A stretch of DNA of 64,000 nt from Gallibacter pasteurianus_A (GTDB lineage: Bacteria > Bacillota > Clostridia > Peptostreptococcales > Anaerovoracaceae): NCBI GenBank assembly GCA_963596005.1, contig CAVBJF010000003.1:1-64000 (forward strand), written 5' to 3'. Under the pieces are notes generated by a model. That model saw only the letters and a list, made by a program, of their open reading frames with translations. It ran no database searches and was not told the origin of the DNA. The translations under genes and the position numbers were made by a program. Each line of letters starts with the position of its first letter. Positions within the stretch are counted from its first letter, which is position 1. Positions 35,173 through 43,690 of this stretch are shown here, piece by piece.

Positions 35173-37959
35173 CTAATCATTTGCCTTCATTGATTCTACC
35201 ATATCTATCTTTTTGATGCTCTTTCTCATTATTAAGTTTACAATAAAAGTAAATATTGCAATCGTCAAAAATGCGAACAGGTAACTCATCGGAGCTATGC
35301 TTCTGCCAAACATCACCTCATCTACTTCTGCTGTTTTTATCACAAAATTATGCAAAAGTATGCCAAGCGGTACTCCAAAAAGTACTCCTATTGCAGCAAG
35401 CAAATTTATCTCTCTAAATATATACGCTGTTACTTCCCTTGGATAAAACCCGAGCACCTTTATGGTCGCAAGCTCTTTTTTTCGCTCGCATATATTTACA
35501 TTTGTCAGGTTGTATAAAACTATTATGGAAAGCCCACCCGCAGACAATATTATTACCATAACTATATAATCTATGCTCTTTACCGAATCAGAGAACGTGT
35601 CCTTAACGCTTGCCGAGGAAAGCACATACTTCACACCATCTTCTTCCATTATCCTTTGCGAGATTTTATTTGTACTTACATTCTCTTTGGTGGTTTTATC
35701 TATATTTAAATATATCACATTTGGTGAAATCTCTTTTTTATAAAGCTTTTCATACGTTACTTTATTCATATACCCATCCGCACTGGCATAACTTTCTGCA
35801 ATGCCGATAAGCTCTACCTCCGTTTTATTGCCATCAGCTATTACGCTTAGCTTATCACCTCTTTTAAGTCCTTGCTTTTCGCAGAATTTCTCCGGCAAAA
35901 CTATTCCGCCATCCTCAAGCGTTATTTTGTCATGGTTCTTTCTCGTTCTGAGCTGTATAAAATCGCCTATGCTCCCTGCATCCTCCGGCACCTGTATATC
36001 AACCGTTTTCTTTGCGCCATCCACTTCTATCTGGAGCGTATCAGCCATAAAAAATCCCTGTTCTTCATAAAAGTCCTCTTTCGGTTGCCAATCATCCTTA
36101 TCTGCATATGCGACTACATCATATTTGAAGATTTCACCATACTGCAAGTCGGCAATGTCCTTTATCGAATCTCTCACACCAAAGCCTGTAATAAGTAAAG
36201 CAAAACAACCGGCCATACCTATTATCGTCATAAGGAATCTCTTTTTATATCTGAATAAATTTCTAAAAGTGACCTTTCGTGTAAATTTTAGCCTCGACCA
36301 AATAGGAGTTAGCCTCTCAAGCAAAATGCGCTTGCCCGGCTCCGGTGCCTTTGGCAATAAAAGTGCCGCCGGCTTTTCACTTAGCTCGCTTCTGCACGAA
36401 AAATATATTGTCAATATAACGATTGCTTCCATCACTAGGAATATAGGAGCTGCAAGCCAAAGCAAAAACGGCGTATCTGCTTCAGGAAGATTGTACATCA
36501 TCGCATACGCATTTGAAATAACCTTTGGAAAGAGGGTAAATCCTACTGCAAATCCTATTGCAGAGCCTATGAGCGTTGCTACTGTTCCGTATGCAAAATA
36601 ATAACTTCTTATCGAGCGATTACTATATCCAAGTGATTTTAGCGCTCCTACCTGCCCTCTTTCTTCCTCAATCATCCTTGTCATCGTAGTCAAGACTACA
36701 AGTGCCGCAACGAGGAAAAAGAATATAGGAATGACCTTTGCGATTGCCGCAACTTTTTCTGTGTCACCTTTGTATCCCGAAACTCCAACTGAATCAAGTC
36801 TGCTTGTAATATACCATGCCCCTTCGGAAATTTCGTCTACTTGTTTTTGACCATCCGCTATTTTTGCCTCAGCTTCTTTAAAACCTGCCTCAGCCTGCGC
36901 CTTAGCAGTATTATAACTTGCAAAGCCCTGCTCTATTTTTTCCATTTGAGCCTCCAGCTCAGCCCTTTTCGTTGTAAGCTGTTTTTTTTTGTTTTGCAAG
37001 GCTTCTCTCTGCGATGCCAAAGCAGGTATATCTGGCATTTGCGACAGCGAGTCGTCTATTTTTTTGATACCGGCATCTATTTGCGATATAGCATTTTCTA
37101 CTTTTGTTTGATTTGCTGCAAGCTCCGCTTTTGTATTTGCAAGCTTAGCATTTGTCGCTTTTTTTGTAGCCTCAAAGCTTTCCTTTTGCTCATCGAGCTT
37201 TGACTGTGCCTCCGAAACAAGCTCGTCATGGCGTAGCTTTACTTGCTCCTCTCCAAAAGCTTCAATTTTTTTCTTTAGCGCCTTTATACTGTCCTTATAC
37301 TCGTCCGAAAACATATCTCCAGCATCTATGTTGCACGTAGCATACACGATAGCTGTGACATCATCATCGCTGTTTCTGACAAAAAGTGCAAGACCTATTC
37401 CTCCTGCGCCTACAGTAGTCGTTTCTTGTGTCAGCGATAAAAACAGTGGCGACCTCGCAATACCTACAACCTCATATTTTTTACCATCATCATTTATAAG
37501 TTCATCGCCTATATTTATTTTTGTAGAATACGGATTTGGTATTACAGCAACGCACTCATCATCATTTTTAGGATTTCTCCCCTCTATCATCGCAAACTGA
37601 TTTAGTGCGGTTTTATCTTCAAAATCTATATGATATATTCGCGTAGCATAAGTTTCGCCCTCCTGATCGCTTATCATCTGATCTTCCTGATTTATCGCCA
37701 TCGTCTGCTTGACATACGAAAGATCGTTTATCGCTTCTATATCATCATCCGAAAAACCTAGTGTGCTTTGAATATAAAAATCGTAAACGTTTTTTTCTTT
37801 AAAATAGTTGTTGGCATTTTCCTGCATGTCCGGAGTCGTCGCCAGTAACCCCGCCAAAAAGCCTGTGCCAAGTGCAACGATACTCACAATCGCTATAAAT
37901 CTCGAAAGGCTCCCTTTAATACTCCTTATGCACATTCTTAAAAAGCTCTTATTTACCAT
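35173..37959 (-). CDS. FtsX-like ABC transporter permease, long form (system 1)
   Basis: A 928-residue membrane protein of the MacB/FtsX permease type. A single N-terminal helix is followed by an extracellular domain, a long coiled coil (about residues 240-385, rich in Lys, Glu, Ala and Gln), three helices of the first FtsX domain (about 405-520), a linker, a second helix near 585, another extracellular domain and the last FtsX domain (about 795-920). Such mechanotransducing systems are linked to antimicrobial peptide resistance, lipid handling or cell-wall hydrolase control. The ATPase gene lies seven bases upstream. A shorter paralogue is at 60503-62782. Confidence 0.88.
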   Translation of the reverse strand: MVNKSFLRMCIRSIKGSLSRFIAIVSIVALGTGFLAGLLATTPDMQENANNYFKEKNVYDFYIQSTLGFSDDDIEAINDLSYVKQTMAINQEDQMISDQEGETYATRIYHIDFEDKTALNQFAMIEGRNPKNDDECVAVIPNPYSTKINIGDELINDDGKKYEVVGIARSPLFLSLTQETTTVGAGGIGLALFVRNSDDDVTAIVYATCNIDAGDMFSDEYKDSIKALKKKIEAFGEEQVKLRHDELVSEAQSKLDEQKESFEATKKATNAKLANTKAELAANQTKVENAISQIDAGIKKIDDSLSQMPDIPALASQREALQNKKKQLTTKRAELEAQMEKIEQGFASYNTAKAQAEAGFKEAEAKIADGQKQVDEISEGAWYITSRLDSVGVSGYKGDTEKVAAIAKVIPIFFFLVAALVVLTTMTRMIEEERGQVGALKSLGYSNRSIRSYYFAYGTVATLIGSAIGFAVGFTLFPKVISNAYAMMYNLPEADTPFLLWLAAPIFLVMEAIVILTIYFSCRSELSEKPAALLLPKAPEPGKRILLERLTPIWSRLKFTRKVTFRNLFRYKKRFLMTIIGMAGCFALLITGFGVRDSIKDIADLQYGEIFKYDVVAYADKDDWQPKEDFYEEQGFFMADTLQIEVDGAKKTVDIQVPEDAGSIGDFIQLRTRKNHDKITLEDGGIVLPEKFCEKQGLKRGDKLSVIADGNKTEVELIGIAESYASADGYMNKVTYEKLYKKEISPNVIYLNIDKTTKENVSTNKISQRIMEEDGVKYVLSSASVKDTFSDSVKSIDYIVMVIILSAGGLSIIVLYNLTNVNICERKKELATIKVLGFYPREVTAYIFREINLLAAIGVLFGVPLGILLHNFVIKTAEVDEVMFGRSIAPMSYLFAFLTIAIFTFIVNLIMRKSIKKIDMVESMKAND

Positions 37960-37966
37960 CGGTTTC

Positions 37967-38671
37967 CTACCATTCTATCTTGCTTATGTGCACCGGATTG
38001 TCATTTGTGCTCACATCAACGACTGTACCGTTTTTTACTTGAATAACCCTGTCTGCCATTGGCACTATCGCCTGATTGTGCGTGATTACTATAACCGTTT
38101 TGCCCTTATTTTTGCAAGTATCATGCAAAAGCTGCAATATGTTTTTACCTGTATTGTAATCAAGCGCACCTGTCGGCTCATCACAGAGCAGGATTTTAGG
38201 ATTTTTTGCAAGAGCTCTCGCTATCGAAACTCTTTGCTGTTCTCCCCCGGAAAGTTGCGCAGGAAAGTTGTCTATACGCTCAGAAAGCCCTACCTCTTCT
38301 AAAACCGTCCTCGCATCGAGGGGCTCTTTACAAATTTCTGACGCCAGCTCTACATTTTCAAGCGCAGTTAAGTTTTGCACTAGATTATAAAATTGAAAAA
38401 CAAAACCCACATCATATCTTCTATATGATGTGAGCTTTTTTTCGTCATATGCGCTTACTTGCTGTCCATCAAGCATAACAGAGCCTTCGTCGCAGTTGTC
38501 CATGCCTCCCAGAATATTTAAAAGTGTGGTTTTGCCGGCTCCGCTCGGGCCTACTATTACGCAAAATTCGCCCTTATTTATTTCAAATTTTATGTGGTCA
38601 AGCGCAACTATTTTATGCTCTCCCATTTTGTAATATTTACTTACATCTTTAAAGCTGACATAACTTGACAT
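37967..38671 (-). CDS. ABC transporter ATP-binding protein (system 1)
   Basis: A 234-residue MacB/LolD-class ATPase with Walker A GPSGAGKTT, signature LSGGEQQRVSIARAL, Walker B LLCDEPTGALD and switch His in VITHNQ. It energises the adjacent FtsX-like permease. Its central 95 bases are about 90% identical by eye to the ATPase gene at 62784-63485. Confidence 0.95.
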   Translation of the reverse strand: MSSYVSFKDVSKYYKMGEHKIVALDHIKFEINKGEFCVIVGPSGAGKTTLLNILGGMDNCDEGSVMLDGQQVSAYDEKKLTSYRRYDVGFVFQFYNLVQNLTALENVELASEICKEPLDARTVLEEVGLSERIDNFPAQLSGGEQQRVSIARALAKNPKILLCDEPTGALDYNTGKNILQLLHDTCKNKGKTVIVITHNQAIVPMADRVIQVKNGTVVDVSTNDNPVHISKIEW

Positions 38672-38703
38672 AATATACCTTCTTTATCTCTTTTTAAAGT
38701 ATA

Positions 38704-39441
38704 TTATAATGCCGAAAGCATACAGCAGTCAAGCAATGCCTGGCTGATTAGCCTATGTCCCTTCTCATTTGGATGCATACCGTCTGCACATAAAAAATCC
38801 TCATAATTTCGGTACTTCAAAAATACTTTTCGTATATCTAAGACTCGTACATTTTCCTCCTGCGCCATATCAAAAATTATACTGTTGTACATTTCGTGCC
38901 ATCTATATATATATTCCTTTTTGCCACCTATAAATTTAAGAATGTTTTCTTTTGAAAGGTCTTTGCTTACCCAGTCAAAAAAGCGTTTTGCATCTATCGG
39001 TGGAAGGGAAAGTAATATCGGCATGCAGCCCGTACCTTTAACTTTTTCAATCATCTTTTTGTATTCTCTTTTAAATTCATTTGGCGGTACAGCCGGGAAA
39101 TGCTCAACTTCCGGGCTTTTTGAAACCTCTTTCCAGTTGTAATTGCAATCATTGCCACCGAACTCAAGAATGACATACTTACACTTTTTGATGTCTTCGA
39201 TATTTTTTTCGAGCGTTTTTTCTCCATTTAAGACGGTAGAGCCAAACTTCGCCATATTTGTCACATCAAGCTTGCTGTCTTGCGAAACTAAATCTACAAA
39301 GCTGCCCTTTATAAATCTATATCGCTTTTTTATCTCATCATAAACTACGCCTTTTGCAACGCTGTCACCAAGCACGCATATAGCCGTCCTTTTTTTGTCC
39401 GTATCCTTTTTTCGAATTGTCTCTTTTTTCTCTTTCCTCAT
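38704..39441 (-). CDS. SGNH/GDSL hydrolase family protein
   Basis: A 245-residue esterase-like protein with block I GDSVAKG (catalytic Ser), block III GGND, and block V DGMHPNEKGH (catalytic Asp and His), so all catalytic blocks are present. A Lys/Arg/Glu-rich N-terminus and no signal peptide suggest a cytoplasmic enzyme. Substrate unknown; family members deacylate lipids or acetylated sugars. Own promoter at 39534-39562. The ribosome binding site is weak. Confidence 0.88.
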   Translation of the reverse strand: MRKEKKETIRKKDTDKKRTAICVLGDSVAKGVVYDEIKKRYRFIKGSFVDLVSQDSKLDVTNMAKFGSTVLNGEKTLEKNIEDIKKCKYVILEFGGNDCNYNWKEVSKSPEVEHFPAVPPNEFKREYKKMIEKVKGTGCMPILLSLPPIDAKRFFDWVSKDLSKENILKFIGGKKEYIYRWHEMYNSIIFDMAQEENVRVLDIRKVFLKYRNYEDFLCADGMHPNEKGHRLISQALLDCCMLSAL

Positions 39442-39533
39442 TTGAACACCGTCCGTTTTTGTAATACCATTTTATGCTGTAATTATATGTTTATATGTTG
39501 CGTTTTTAATTATTATGTAATATGTTTTTCAAT

Positions 39534-39562
39534 ACTATATCATAAAGCATCATTTTTGTAAA
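39534..39562 (-). promoter_or_regulatory. Promoter of SGNH hydrolase gene (TTTACA-17-TATAGT)
   Basis: TTTACA (39557-39562) and TATAGT (39534-39539) with a 17-base spacer. Its -35 box forms the left half of the palindrome TGTAAATAGGTTTACA shared with the divergent promoter. Confidence 0.6.
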
Positions 39563-39566
39563 TAGG

Positions 39567-39595
39567 TTTACAGCATTCGCTTGTTGCGGTATAAT
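39567..39595 (+). promoter_or_regulatory. Promoter of DUF1836-dacF unit (TTTACA-17-TATAAT)
   Basis: TTTACA (39567-39572) and TATAAT (39590-39595) with a 17-base spacer, about 30 bases before the DUF1836 gene. It is back to back with the SGNH promoter; the two -35 boxes are four bases apart. Confidence 0.65.
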
Positions 39596-39627
39596 ATTTT
39601 TTACATAAAAACAACTTTGGAGGACTT

Positions 39628-40179
39628 ATGAACGATATATTAAAAAAATACAAATTGCTTTTTGCGGAGGAACGCCCCGAAAAATGGGATTTAATACCTG
39701 ATATAGAGCTTTACATGGATCAAGTCATCAGTTATATGCAAAGACAACACCTTGGTTTTGATGTCAATGAAAGCCTCACATCATCGATGGTAAACAACTA
39801 TGCAAAGCAAGAGGTTATGCCTCGTGCAAATGGCAAAAAATATACAAGGGAACATATTGCATATCTCACAGCGATATGTTTATTAAAGCAAATTTTATCA
39901 GTTTCCGACACAAAAGTTTTACTCGATGAAGAGCTAAAAGATGAAGAAATATCATCTTTTTATGAAAAATATACCGATATTCTTGACCAAAATCTCATTA
40001 TCATAGATAATCTTATTGATGCTGATCTCGATAAGGGAAAAAGAGCAGAGCTTGCACTTAAGCTTGCAATCTCGAGCTATACACAAAAGCTCGCTTGCCA
40101 ATGTCTTGTCGATTCGCTAAAGGATGACATTACCTTAAGTGCTAAAGAAAAAAATAAAGAAAAATCAGAAAAGGACTAA
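39628..40179 (+). CDS. DUF1836 domain-containing protein
   Basis: A 183-residue protein of the DUF1836 family (BS_ykrK-like), thought to be MerR-like DNA-binding regulators. Blocks PDIELYMDQVI, LTSSMVNNYAKQ and KKYTREHIAYLTAICLLKQIL are the family core, with a helix-turn-helix-like segment near residues 45-90. TTGGAGG precedes the ATG. It is three bases upstream of a D-Ala-D-Ala carboxypeptidase gene, so it may act in cell-envelope control. Confidence 0.85.
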   Translation: MNDILKKYKLLFAEERPEKWDLIPDIELYMDQVISYMQRQHLGFDVNESLTSSMVNNYAKQEVMPRANGKKYTREHIAYLTAICLLKQILSVSDTKVLLDEELKDEEISSFYEKYTDILDQNLIIIDNLIDADLDKGKRAELALKLAISSYTQKLACQCLVDSLKDDITLSAKEKNKEKSEKD

Positions 40180-40182
40180 AAA

Positions 40183-41517
40183 ATGACTAAACTTTCAAAA
40201 AACTTCGATAAAACCAGTCGCTCATTTACCGCTACTCTTATAACCATACTGCTACTGGTTTCTTTTTTTGTGACTACTATAATTATGCCAAGCTCACACG
40301 GTAGCTTGCCCGAAGCAGCGCTTGCTAAAGCAAACGAAATCAAAAACAGCCCTATAAAAGAGCTTGATATAAAATCTACATATGCAATTTTAATAGATGC
40401 AGATAGTGGCAATGTGCTATATGATCAAGGTAGCGACGAACAAATATATCCTGCAAGCACAACTAAAATTTTGACTGCAATAGTGGCTCTTGAAAATTCT
40501 GATCTCGATGATGTCATCACCGTCTCTGAAAATGCGCTAAAGGGACAAGAAAACGGCGGAACGCATATAGGCCTTGAGGCAGGTGAAAAACTAACTATGA
40601 ACGATGCCCTTTATGGGATGATGCTCGAGTCTGCAAATGACTGCGCTATCGCCATTGCAGAGTATATCGGAGGCAGCGAAGATGGTTTTGCAGAGCTTTT
40701 AAACGAAAAAGCAAAAGAGCTTGGTCTTAAAGACTCACATTTTGTCACATCAAACGGTTTTTTCCACGAGGACCATTATACAACAGCAAGGGATCTTGCT
40801 ACGCTAACCCAATATGCTATAAAAAATGAAGATTTTCTAAAAATATTCTCGGCTTACAAATATACACTTGCCCCTACAAATAAGAGAAGCGAACCACTCG
40901 ATATCTATACTACTCACGCACTTGCTAAATACAAAAGCATGGCATATGACGCATTTGTCGGTGGCAAAACCGGCTATATAGAGGAATCAAAAATAAATCT
41001 CGTATCACTTGCCGAAAAAAATAATATCAGACTAATATGCGTCACAGCAAAGTGCGGTGTGCGAACCGAAGCGTTTAACGATAGCAAAAAATTGTTCGAA
41101 GCCGGTTTTAATAATTATAAAAGCGTCGAGGTAAAACCTGACAGCTCATCGCCTTCACTTGAGAAAATGCTAAAAAAGAGCGGTTATGTGATAAAACGCT
41201 CCTCTATTGGCAGCGAGGAGATAAGTGCCGTAATACCAAATAGCGCCAATGCCGCTGATGTAACTTTTGAACTTGTTGAAGAGGAAAATTCTTTTCCTAT
41301 AAAAAAAGGAGCGTTGACAGCAACTATCAACGCAGTATATGACGGAGATGTCGTAGGAAGTATACAAGCTACAGCCGATAAGGATATGTCTCTTGCCGGA
41401 TTTATAATCACTTTGGCACTCAAAATCATAGCCTGCATATTTATCGTACTTCTCGTCCTCATCTTAGTGCTCAGAGTCGTATTTACAATTAAGAGAAAGA
41501 GACGAAAGAGAATATAG
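40183..41517 (+). CDS. dacF: D-alanyl-D-alanine carboxypeptidase (DacF/PBP5-like)
   Basis: A 444-residue penicillin-binding protein that trims the terminal D-Ala of peptidoglycan stem peptides. Signal anchor about 16-36; active-site motifs S92-T-T-K95, S150-A-N152 and K262-T-G; a C-terminal beta domain and a transmembrane tail (about 405-435) followed by a basic end, which differs from the amphipathic anchor of PBP5 and resembles the DacF form. AAAGGAC precedes the ATG. Confidence 0.94.
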   Translation: MTKLSKNFDKTSRSFTATLITILLLVSFFVTTIIMPSSHGSLPEAALAKANEIKNSPIKELDIKSTYAILIDADSGNVLYDQGSDEQIYPASTTKILTAIVALENSDLDDVITVSENALKGQENGGTHIGLEAGEKLTMNDALYGMMLESANDCAIAIAEYIGGSEDGFAELLNEKAKELGLKDSHFVTSNGFFHEDHYTTARDLATLTQYAIKNEDFLKIFSAYKYTLAPTNKRSEPLDIYTTHALAKYKSMAYDAFVGGKTGYIEESKINLVSLAEKNNIRLICVTAKCGVRTEAFNDSKKLFEAGFNNYKSVEVKPDSSSPSLEKMLKKSGYVIKRSSIGSEEISAVIPNSANAADVTFELVEEENSFPIKKGALTATINAVYDGDVVGSIQATADKDMSLAGFIITLALKIIACIFIVLLVLILVLRVVFTIKRKRRKRI

Positions 41518-41539
41518 CACAGTACGATACAAATGCAAA

Positions 41540-41579
41540 GCTCACCGTAAATGCAAGAGCAAATACGATGAGCATTTTT
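41540..41579 (+). terminator. Terminator after dacF
   Basis: Stem GCTCACCGTA (41540-41549) / TACGATGAGC (41564-41573) with one mismatch and a 14-base loop, followed by TTTTT; lies between convergent genes. Confidence 0.7.
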
Positions 41580-41584
41580 ATGTT

Positions 41585-42112
41585 TTATATATCCCTTCCA
41601 AACTTATATACATCATGAAGTTCCGGAGATTGTTTCATACTTCCTTTTTTTGCCATGCCGGGAATAGTAATAATGCCCTTATTTTCCCATCTAAGGAATT
41701 TTGTCATGGCCTCAAACATAGTTTTCGCCGCTGCGTAAACTCCGTCAGAACCGGAGTTTAGTAGCATAGCTGCCGAACTGATATTGTATCCTTTCCTGGC
41801 TCTTGCGTAGAGTCTGTCTATCACAACCTTTACTTGCGCAGTCATATCAAACCAGTAAATCGGAGATGCAAGCACAAGGCAATCTGTCTGATCTATAACT
41901 TTTATAATATCCTTCATATCATCATTTTGCACGCATTCACCGTCGTGCGCAAAGCAATATTCACAGCCCTTACATCCGGCGACATTCTTATCATGCAAAG
42001 TAATCTTAGTCACCTCATGCCCAACTTCTTTAGCACCCTTAATAAATTCGTCTGCCATTATTTCTGTATTGCCGTTTGCCCTTGGACTACCAACTAAAAC
42101 TGTTATTTTCAT
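41585..42112 (-). CDS. NADPH-dependent FMN reductase / iron-sulfur flavoprotein-like
   Basis: A 175-residue flavodoxin-fold protein: FMN phosphate loop GSPRANGNT, the ring-contact motif ASPIYWFDMTAQ, and a compact cysteine cluster CKGCEYCFAHDGEC (C-x2-C-x2-C-x6-C) like that holding the [4Fe-4S] cluster in Isf proteins. Likely an electron-transfer or quinone/nitro reductase. ATG at 42112 is preferred over ATG 42118, which is only three bases from GGAGG. Confidence 0.83.
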   Translation of the reverse strand: MKITVLVGSPRANGNTEIMADEFIKGAKEVGHEVTKITLHDKNVAGCKGCEYCFAHDGECVQNDDMKDIIKVIDQTDCLVLASPIYWFDMTAQVKVVIDRLYARARKGYNISSAAMLLNSGSDGVYAAAKTMFEAMTKFLRWENKGIITIPGMAKKGSMKQSPELHDVYKFGRDI

Positions 42113-42188
42113 TTCCATTTACCTCCTTTTTTATATCTATACTCAAGGCTTAACCATAATTAGCTTATGATTGCCGAAAGCTGAAGAT

Positions 42189-42731
42189 CTATATTTCCTT
42201 ATTCATATATACTTCCCCATCCAAAGCCTTAAACACAAAAGTACCGTTTTCATATATCAAATAGCTGTTTTTGCTGTTCTCCTTTGGAATGGAAACCGAA
42301 CCCGGATTTACATATATATAATCCGCTATCCTCTCAAATGCCGGAATGTGCGTGTGTCCGTTTAAAAGAACCTCCCCTTTACTTAGCTTCGACGGATTGT
42401 CTTTGTTAAAATGGTGCCCGTGAGTCGCAAATATCATCTGTCCGTCGATATAAAAGAGCGCGTAATCAGAAAGAATAGGAAAGTCCAAAACCATCTGGTC
42501 AACCTCCGTATCACAATTACCACGCACGCAAACAATATCACTTGCAATATCATTTAAAAGCTCTATAACCTTTTTAGGCTCATATTCCTTTGGCAAATCA
42601 TTTCTCGGACCGTGATATAAAATATCGCCAAGAAGTAGTAATTTATTAGGTTTTTCCCTTTTGTAAGCATCTATGAGCTTTTTACAATAATATGTCGATC
42701 CGTGAATATCGGAAGCTATCATCAGTTTCAT
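42189..42731 (-). CDS. YfcE/MJ0936-type metallophosphoesterase
   Basis: A 180-residue calcineurin-like phosphodiesterase with the full metal set: D-I-H (ASDIHG), LLGDILYHG, GNCD, HGHHF and NGHTH. E. coli YfcE is a phosphodiesterase in vitro with unknown natural substrate. AAAGGGAG precedes the ATG. It ends the DUF4234-DUF2752-yfcE unit. Confidence 0.93.
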   Translation of the reverse strand: MKLMIASDIHGSTYYCKKLIDAYKREKPNKLLLLGDILYHGPRNDLPKEYEPKKVIELLNDIASDIVCVRGNCDTEVDQMVLDFPILSDYALFYIDGQMIFATHGHHFNKDNPSKLSKGEVLLNGHTHIPAFERIADYIYVNPGSVSIPKENSKNSYLIYENGTFVFKALDGEVYMNKEI

Positions 42732-42743
42732 ATTTTTCTCCCT

Positions 42744-43127
42744 TTATAAAATATTTCTCGCTATCCCAAATATAACAAAACATATAATAAGTACGACCGC
42801 CAAACGCTCCGTCCCTTTGCTGACACTACAGCCTCCATTTTTGACATAATTTTTGCCCATTTCAAAGAGGATATAAAAAATGAATGGCAAAGATACGAGA
42901 AGAAGCGCATTGTATTTAAAAGCCGAAACAAAATCAAGCCTAAATACCGCCAAAAACATGCGTGTTGCCCCACAGCCCGGGCACAAATATCCGGTTGCTT
43001 TTCTAAACACACACGGTAAATATGTATCTGTTATGCTCAAGAATATCGCAAGCATTCCTCCAACAAAGAGGAATACCGACGAAATCACAATTGCTTTTTT
43101 TAGCCTATTTTTTTGTTCTTTAGACAT
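42744..43127 (-). CDS. DUF2752 membrane protein
   Basis: A 127-residue protein with helices at about 12-32, 65-85 and 108-125 and the family motif CPGCGATRMF between the first two. Function unknown. It overlaps the upstream DUF4234 gene by eight bases, so the two are probably made together. Confidence 0.85.
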   Translation of the reverse strand: MSKEQKNRLKKAIVISSVFLFVGGMLAIFLSITDTYLPCVFRKATGYLCPGCGATRMFLAVFRLDFVSAFKYNALLLVSLPFIFYILFEMGKNYVKNGGCSVSKGTERLAVVLIICFVIFGIARNIL

Positions 43128-43482
43128 CCTGTGTTATAGCCCCTCTTGCGACGAGCGTGTTGTTTATCTCATTTTGTACAAGCACACACACGATAATATT
43201 TAAACCTATTACCTCTAAAATTAAATATAAAATGCCATTGTCCTTATCATTTTCACCTCTCATCTGCGAGAGCTTCGTTGTCTTTTTCCCCATATTATAT
43301 GCCCAGTATATGCCATATAAACCGCAGGTTATAAATGTTAACAGGAATGCCACACCACCGCCTGTATCCTCAGTTTCAGATAACCTGTTTACTTCATCTG
43401 TAATAACGACAAACCAATATATACCATATATACCGCAAGTAACAATTGTAAGTATTATGCTTACCGGTAAACTTCTTTCCAT
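43120..43482 (-). CDS. DUF4234 membrane protein
   Basis: A 120-residue protein with an internal duplication: TCGIYGIYWF and TCGLYGIYWA lie at the ends of the first two hydrophobic segments, and a third segment is near the C-terminus. Function unknown; DUF4234 and DUF2752 are often neighbours. ATG at 43482 is chosen over an in-frame TTG at 43494 because the peptide aligns with the family from M-E-R-S. Confidence 0.82.
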   Translation of the reverse strand: MERSLPVSIILTIVTCGIYGIYWFVVITDEVNRLSETEDTGGGVAFLLTFITCGLYGIYWAYNMGKKTTKLSQMRGENDKDNGILYLILEVIGLNIIVCVLVQNEINNTLVARGAITQDV

Positions 43483-43519
43483 TTTTGCCCCCAATCTTTC
43501 AAAATTAAATCTTATCTCA

Positions 43520-43548
43520 ATTATATATTAAATACATATGATATTCAA
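43520..43548 (-). promoter_or_regulatory. Promoter of DUF4234-DUF2752-yfcE unit (TTGAAT-17-TATAAT)
   Basis: TTGAAT (43543-43548) and TATAAT (43520-43525) with a 17-base spacer, about 38 bases before the DUF4234 ATG. Confidence 0.6.
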
Positions 43549-43601
43549 TATGCGTACCTGCTTACGCTAAATGTTGCAATCCCAAAGTAGGCTTATAGGA
43601 C

Positions 43602-43629
43602 AAAAAAGAGAGTAGCACAGCTACTCTCT
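43602..43629 (-). terminator. Terminator of 2-oxoacid oxidoreductase operon
   Basis: On the minus strand AGAGAGTAGC / GCTACTCTCT (ten-base stem, three-base loop) followed by a T6 run; it closes the ferredoxin-to-aminotransferase operon. Confidence 0.85.
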
Positions 43630-43690
43630 TTATATCGTCTTTTAAAAGCCTGAGGATCTGCCATCTATAACATACGGCAATCTCAACAAA

